Part shown: positions 6,500 to 9,810 of the stretch, piece by piece
Position numbering within the stretch: the stretch's first letter is position 1
How the letters are laid out: each line of letters starts with the position of its first letter
NCBI GenBank assembly: GCA_024404065.1
Contig: JAKSQR010000048.1
Location: 1 to 9,810, forward strand
Origin: Clostridia bacterium
GTDB lineage: Bacteria > Bacillota > Clostridia > Oscillospirales > Acutalibacteraceae
Direction: 5' to 3'
DNA length: 9,810 nucleotides
The notes under the pieces: generated by a model
Seen by the model: the letters and a program-made list of their open reading frames with translations, nothing else
Told to the model about the DNA's origin: nothing
The model's database searches: none
Translations under genes and position numbers: made by a program

Positions 6500-7214
6500 T
6501 ATATTAACCTTATTTAAGGATATGTGCCTTAGTGTTCTGTCAGAAAGCATTATAGGCAGGGCCCGCAGTAACGGTCTTGTTGAAATAAACTGTCACGATA
6601 TCAGGGATTATACCCTTGATAAGCATAACAGAGTAGATGATGCTCCCTATGGCGGCGGCACAGGTATGATAATGCAAACCCAGCCGATATACGACTGTTA
6701 CAAAGCTGTATGTGAGGAAACTGGTACTAAACCACATCTTATATATATGTCCCCTCAGGGAAAAGTGCTTACTCAGGAGAGAGCTAAAGAGCTTGCTCAG
6801 ATGAGTAACATTGCAATTCTCTGCGGTCACTATGAGGGTGTGGACGAAAGAATTATAGAAGAGATTGTAGATGAGGAAATCTCTATTGGAGATTACGTGC
6901 TTACAGGCGGTGAGTTACCTGCACTTGTGCTTGCAGATTGCATATCACGAATGCTTCCCGGTGTACTCCCTAATGAAGATGCATACACACTTGAAAGCCA
7001 TTTTTCAGGCCTTCTTGAATACCCTCAGTACACTCGCCCCTATGATTGGCATGGTATGACCGTGCCCGAAGTACTCACATCAGGTCACCACGCTAACATA
7101 CAAAAATGGCAGCGTGAACAAAGCCTCCAGCGAACACTGGAAAGGCGACCAGATTTACTTGAAAAAGCTGAGCTTTCTAAGAAAGACAAAGCTTTTCTTG
7201 AAACACTTAAATAA
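6489..7214 (+). CDS. trmD: tRNA (guanine-N1)-methyltransferase TrmD
   Basis: TrmD methylates N1 of G37, next to the anticodon, using S-adenosylmethionine; this prevents +1 frameshifting and is usually essential. The product from ATG 6489 is 241 residues. It starts with MRIDILTLF, has DDAPYGGGTGM at 50-60 and YMSPQGK at 86-92, and carries the trefoil-knot motifs CGHYEGVDERI (112-122) and SIGDYVLTGGELPAL (132-146). SRMLPGVL has Arg154, matching the catalytic Arg of E. coli. The substrate-side stretch GLLEYPQYTRP (174-184) and SGHHANIQKW (198-207) are present. Position 169 is Glu, where the E. coli enzyme has its proposed general base Asp169. The gene overlaps rimM by 11 bp and ends the operon. 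The rplS gene that follows trmD in many bacteria is not here. Confidence 0.97.
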   Translation: MRIDILTLFKDMCLSVLSESIIGRARSNGLVEINCHDIRDYTLDKHNRVDDAPYGGGTGMIMQTQPIYDCYKAVCEETGTKPHLIYMSPQGKVLTQERAKELAQMSNIAILCGHYEGVDERIIEEIVDEEISIGDYVLTGGELPALVLADCISRMLPGVLPNEDAYTLESHFSGLLEYPQYTRPYDWHGMTVPEVLTSGHHANIQKWQREQSLQRTLERRPDLLEKAELSKKDKAFLETLK

Positions 7215-7228
7215 ATTTATAAAAACAC

Positions 7229-7257
7229 TTGAAAATTGTGGATAATTATGCTACAAT
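7229..7257 (+). promoter_or_regulatory. Extended -10 promoter of rpmE
   Basis: TTGAAA (7229-7234) and TACAAT (7252-7257) are 17 bp apart, and TG lies one base before the -10 box (TGCTACAAT). This is a good sigma-A match with an extended -10. The start point would be near G7265, giving a leader of about 35 bases. The gap after trmD (7215-7228) holds no terminator. Confidence 0.8.
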
Positions 7258-7284
7258 TTCTCTCGTTATGTTAGGTTTTACTGA

Positions 7285-7294
7285 AAGAGGTGAA
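7285..7294 (+). promoter_or_regulatory. Ribosome binding site of rpmE
   Basis: AAAGAGGTGA lies directly before ACACAA and the ATG at 7300. It closely resembles the site before ffh. Confidence 0.75.
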
Positions 7295-7299
7295 CACAA

Positions 7300-7503
7300 A
7301 TGAAGGAAGGAATCCATCCTAAGTATCAGCAGACACAGGTACGCTGTGCATGCGGTGAAATCGTTGAAACTGGTTCAACAAAGGAAAACCTCAGAGTAGA
7401 TATCTGCTCAAAGTGCCATCCTTTCTACACCGGTAGACAGAAGCTTGTTGATACAGGCGGACGTGTAGACCGCTTTAATAAGCGTTTTGGTCTTAACAAA
7501 TAA
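7300..7503 (+). CDS. rpmE: 50S ribosomal protein L31, zinc-binding (C+) type
   Basis: L31 sits at the subunit interface near the central protuberance and helps bridge 50S to 30S. The protein is 67 residues, starting MKEGIHPKYQ and ending RVDRFNKRFGLNK. Cys16, Cys18, Cys36 and Cys39 (CAC and CSKC) form the zinc site, so this is the C+ form and not the zinc-free form that replaces it in zinc starvation. The gene has its own promoter and its own terminator, so it is a single-gene unit independent of the ffh-trmD cluster. No Zur-type operator is evident upstream. Confidence 0.98.
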   Translation: MKEGIHPKYQQTQVRCACGEIVETGSTKENLRVDICSKCHPFYTGRQKLVDTGGRVDRFNKRFGLNK

Positions 7504-7518
7504 TTACGTTATAAGTTC

Positions 7519-7550
7519 AGCGGTGCAGTTTTTGCGCCGCTTTGCTTTTT
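7519..7550 (+). terminator. Intrinsic terminator of rpmE
   Basis: AGCGGTGCA (7519-7527) pairs with TGCGCCGCT (7533-7541), a 9-bp stem with one G-U pair and loop GTTTT. The T-rich tail TTGCTTTTT (7542-7550) follows. It begins 15 bases after the rpmE stop and ends only 10 bases before the next gene's ATG. Confidence 0.85.
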
Positions 7551-7560
7551 ATGGAGAGTT

Positions 7561-8184
7561 ATGGAAAGCTACAAGACTATAAGAAAAGAAGCTCTTGATG
7601 AATATGTGGTAAAAAAATCACGGTTTATCGGCCATATAAAACCTGTTACCACTCAGGAGGAGGCTCTTGCTTTTATACAGGAGATTTCCAAAAAGCACTG
7701 GGACGCAACCCACAACGTATATGCTTATATACTGCGTGAAGGCGGTGTAAAGCGTTTTTCTGACGATGGTGAGCCACAGGGCACATCTGGTATACCTACC
7801 CTTGATGTGCTTGAAAAAAGCGGACTTACAGACTGCTGTGTAGTAACTACACGTTACTTTGGCGGTATAATGCTTGGTGCAGGCGGATTGGTACGTGCTT
7901 ACAGCCATAGTGCCTCAATTGCAGTTGCTGCAGGCGGCATTGTAACAAGAGCCCTTTGCGCAAGGCTGCAGGTAACCTGTGACTATTACTTCTATGGTAA
8001 GCTTTCCTCACTTGTGCCTGAAAATGGTGGAATTATAGAGGATACAATATTTGAGGACAATGTTACACTTATATTCAGGCTCCCCTGCTCTGATGTTGAC
8101 AGCTTTAATGCAAAGCTGATTGATATATCAAACGGTAAATACTCTGCAGAAAAGACAGATGAATTTTTTGCAGATGTAGACTAA
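7561..8184 (+). CDS. YigZ/IMPACT family protein (UPF0029)
   Basis: This protein family is related to eukaryotic IMPACT/YIH1, which bind Gcn1 and restrain the Gcn2 kinase; the bacterial role is unclear, and nucleic-acid or GTPase-factor-like binding is suggested from structure. The 207 residues match the usual length. The N-terminal UPF0029 domain (about 1-128) has KKSRFIGHIKPV, DATHNVYAY, RFSDDGEPQGTSGIPTLDVL and the signature TRYFGGIMLGAGGLVRAY (97-114). The C-terminal half (about 130-205) matches the DUF1949 domain, an EF-G domain IV/V-like fold. GGAG at 7553-7556 gives a tight 4-base spacing to the ATG. The start lies right after the rpmE terminator, so its transcription source is uncertain. 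Confidence 0.93.
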   Translation: MESYKTIRKEALDEYVVKKSRFIGHIKPVTTQEEALAFIQEISKKHWDATHNVYAYILREGGVKRFSDDGEPQGTSGIPTLDVLEKSGLTDCCVVTTRYFGGIMLGAGGLVRAYSHSASIAVAAGGIVTRALCARLQVTCDYYFYGKLSSLVPENGGIIEDTIFEDNVTLIFRLPCSDVDSFNAKLIDISNGKYSAEKTDEFFADVD

Positions 8185-8197
8185 GTATAAAATCAAA

Positions 8198-8223
8198 ACC
8201 CCTTCGGAATTTACCGAAGGGGT
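8198..8223. terminator. Bidirectional terminator between the yigZ-like and cotH genes
   Basis: ACCCCTTCGG (8198-8207) pairs with CCGAAGGGGT (8214-8223), a perfect 10-bp G+C-rich stem with a 6-base loop. Read on the minus strand it is followed by TTTTGATTTTAT, a good terminator tail for the CotH gene, whose stop codon ends 15 bases away. Read on the plus strand the tail is only ATTTGC, so termination after the yigZ-like gene is probably weaker. Confidence 0.85.
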
Positions 8224-8238
8224 ATTTGCTATCTTAAA

Positions 8239-9810
8239 TTATTTATTTTCAAGATGGAAAAGACGAATGAAGTATTCAACGGCGTTGTTAATACCTACAA
8301 GAATCTTTTTACCAAAAAGCTTAAATGAGCTTGTTGCATTTGACTGAGTCTGTACTGTGCCGAGGTTTGCATTAAGGAATGCAGTTCTCTTAACTATAAA
8401 GTTATTGAGATACTCAACTGCTGAATCAATCTTATCGCTTACTTCTTTTGCAGAAGAAGTACCGAATGTATTCCAGCGGATATGATTCATAATTGCAGAA
8501 TCTTTAATCTGTGCTGCGTAGTCATTAAACTTATCACCGCACCAATCTGTTGCTGCTGCATAAATATCAGCATCCCAATACTCTTTACAAGCCTTTACAA
8601 ACTCAGGCTTCTGAGCAAGAAGGTTATAGATGGTAGGTCTTTCTGAAGCATCAAATGAGCCGAAGATTGTATCTCTGTACATTCTGCCAAAGCATACTGT
8701 AAACTGCTCAGGGTTTGTGTAATCAAGACCATATCTCTTATCTCTGTTTGAGCCGAATGCTATATCATAGTCCCATACAGGACCTGCGTAAAGAACGCCG
8801 TCCTTTGATGAATCAAGATAGAAGTAAGAGCTTGTAAGACCTGAATCCATATTTGAAAACCACTCACTCATTGTGTAATACTTTGCAAGTGATTCAAGAT
8901 TTGCAAGGTCTGTGTAAGCCTCGCCCTTATCGTTTTTGCCTGTCTTTGAAATTACAGCATTTTCAAATCTCTGATAGTAATCGCTGATAAACTCCATCTG
9001 AGCCTTTGAAGCATACTCAGGCTCTTTCATAATGATAGGCTGGCTGTTGCTTGTAACAAAGCCGCTGATTTCAGCTGCGTATCTGTTTGCAAGCTCCATT
9101 TCAAGAATGTAACCACCTGTTGTGGTGCTATCCTCAGTTTCAGGAATTTCAACATATTTAAGTGTATTCTCAAGAAGACCTGAATACTTGCCGTATACAC
9201 CGCCTCTTGCAAGGTCATCCATATTGAAATCTTCGCCGTATTCGCTAAGGCAGATTTCTTCATTTACATCGTCAAGATTTTCAACATCAATTCTCTTGCT
9301 GTCTGCCTCAATCTTGCTTGTAAGAAGATATGAGCCCTTATATTCGTTATTTATATAAAGGTCTGTGGGTGCATACTCGGGTGAGTATGGCATACCTGCC
9401 TGTGCAGCAGCTGCATAAGCGATGGCATTTCTCATAAGAGTTGCATCATCTACGTTAGCAATAAGGCACCATTTCTTGCTCTTCTGCATACCGAATACTT
9501 TGCACTTTTTATTAAGCTTGATATTATAGGGGCGCTTATCATACTCCCATGTCTGATTACCTCTGCCCTTAATCTGGTCAAGCTTATTATTTTCGGTCTT
9601 GTTGCCGTCGTCATCCTCTACAAGAGTCTGACACTTGCCCTTTGCATCATAAATATAAATTGAGCCACTTTCTTTATTCTCTTTGCTTGCGTGAATTGCA
9701 TCAAGAGAATGGCTTTCGGTCTCAATAAAGATTGAACCTACACCTGATGAAGCGATTACGTTATATTTATAATCTGCGCCATCAATAGTGAGTGTGCCTG
9801 ATGTGCCAAG
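8239..9810 (-). CDS. CotH kinase family protein (partial, N terminus beyond the window)
   Basis: CotH proteins are atypical protein kinases. In Bacillus they phosphorylate spore-coat proteins; related proteins occur as secreted or surface proteins in gut Clostridia. The frame is open to the window edge, so 523 C-terminal residues are seen and the first Met at 9489 is internal. Counting from the edge, the hallmark GRGNQTWEYDKRPYNIKL covers 82-99, KWCLIANVDDATLMRNAIAY follows (114-133), YINNEYKGSYLLTSKIE is present, and the metal-site region has NMD (320-322) and GPVWDYD (343-349). The typical Asn after NxD in the N.D....N.Y.Y pattern is Ser here. The last 25 or so residues form a hydrophobic-basic tail, FKLFGKKILVGINNAVEYF then IRLFHLENK. 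No sortase motif or dockerin is visible. The gene converges on the housekeeping block and has its own terminator. Its targets are unknown. Confidence 0.92.
   Translation of the reverse strand, partial: LGTSGTLTIDGADYKYNVIASSGVGSIFIETESHSLDAIHASKENKESGSIYIYDAKGKCQTLVEDDDGNKTENNKLDQIKGRGNQTWEYDKRPYNIKLNKKCKVFGMQKSKKWCLIANVDDATLMRNAIAYAAAAQAGMPYSPEYAPTDLYINNEYKGSYLLTSKIEADSKRIDVENLDDVNEEICLSEYGEDFNMDDLARGGVYGKYSGLLENTLKYVEIPETEDSTTTGGYILEMELANRYAAEISGFVTSNSQPIIMKEPEYASKAQMEFISDYYQRFENAVISKTGKNDKGEAYTDLANLESLAKYYTMSEWFSNMDSGLTSSYFYLDSSKDGVLYAGPVWDYDIAFGSNRDKRYGLDYTNPEQFTVCFGRMYRDTIFGSFDASERPTIYNLLAQKPEFVKACKEYWDADIYAAATDWCGDKFNDYAAQIKDSAIMNHIRWNTFGTSSAKEVSDKIDSAVEYLNNFIVKRTAFLNANLGTVQTQSNATSSFKLFGKKILVGINNAVEYFIRLFHLENK

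Noticed and set aside
7551..7598. ATG at 7551 as an alternative start after the rpmE terminator
   Set aside because: It is out of frame with the YigZ-family protein and reaches a stop after about 15 codons.
9122..9358. Plus-strand open frame of 78 codons opposite cotH
   Set aside because: It is a low-complexity Ser/Leu-rich shadow of the CotH reading frame, with no ribosome binding site.
9487..9489. ATG at 9489 (minus strand) as the start of the CotH gene
   Set aside because: The frame stays open for 107 more codons to the window edge and contains the CotH hallmark GRGNQTWEYDKRPYNIKL upstream of this Met, so the Met is internal.

Overview
The window is an A+T-rich stretch of bacterial chromosome whose gene content and protein motifs fit a Gram-positive Clostridia-type Firmicute, probably a gut Oscillospiraceae/Ruminococcaceae relative. 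Supporting signs are MutS2 with a C-terminal Smr domain, the ylxM-ffh-rpsP-khpA-rimM-trmD gene order known from Firmicutes, strong AGGAGG-like ribosome binding sites, occasional TTG starts, and a large CotH-kinase protein of the kind common in gut Clostridia. The lineage is inferred from gene content only.

Layout. Positions 22-3402 hold an EamA/DMT-type membrane transporter followed 18 bp later by mutS2, probably one transcript. Positions 3403-3680 are a regulatory intergenic region: a consensus sigma-A promoter (TTGACA, 17 bp, TATAAT) is followed at once by a perfect 11-bp inverted repeat, and a near-copy of the repeat core lies just after mutS2. Positions 3681-7214 hold six tightly packed genes: ylxM, ffh, rpsP, khpA, rimM and trmD. 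Several overlap by a few bases, so translational coupling is likely. Positions 7215-7550 hold rpmE (zinc-type L31) with its own extended -10 promoter and an intrinsic terminator. Positions 7561-8184 hold a YigZ/IMPACT-family gene. A bidirectional hairpin terminator at 8198-8223 separates it from a convergent CotH-kinase gene on the minus strand, which runs off the right edge of the window.

How the genes work together. The central cluster joins protein targeting (YlxM, Ffh) with ribosome production and tRNA quality: S16, the RimM 30S maturation factor, the KhpA RNA-binding protein and the TrmD m1G37 tRNA methyltransferase. MutS2 and L31 also act on or in the ribosome. The CotH protein is unrelated to this theme and marks a change to accessory, probably exported, functions.

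The window is mostly ordinary housekeeping DNA. No clear new system was found. The least explained parts are the duplicated palindrome around the ylxM promoter, with a possible short RNA there, and the CotH protein with its unusual C-terminal tail.
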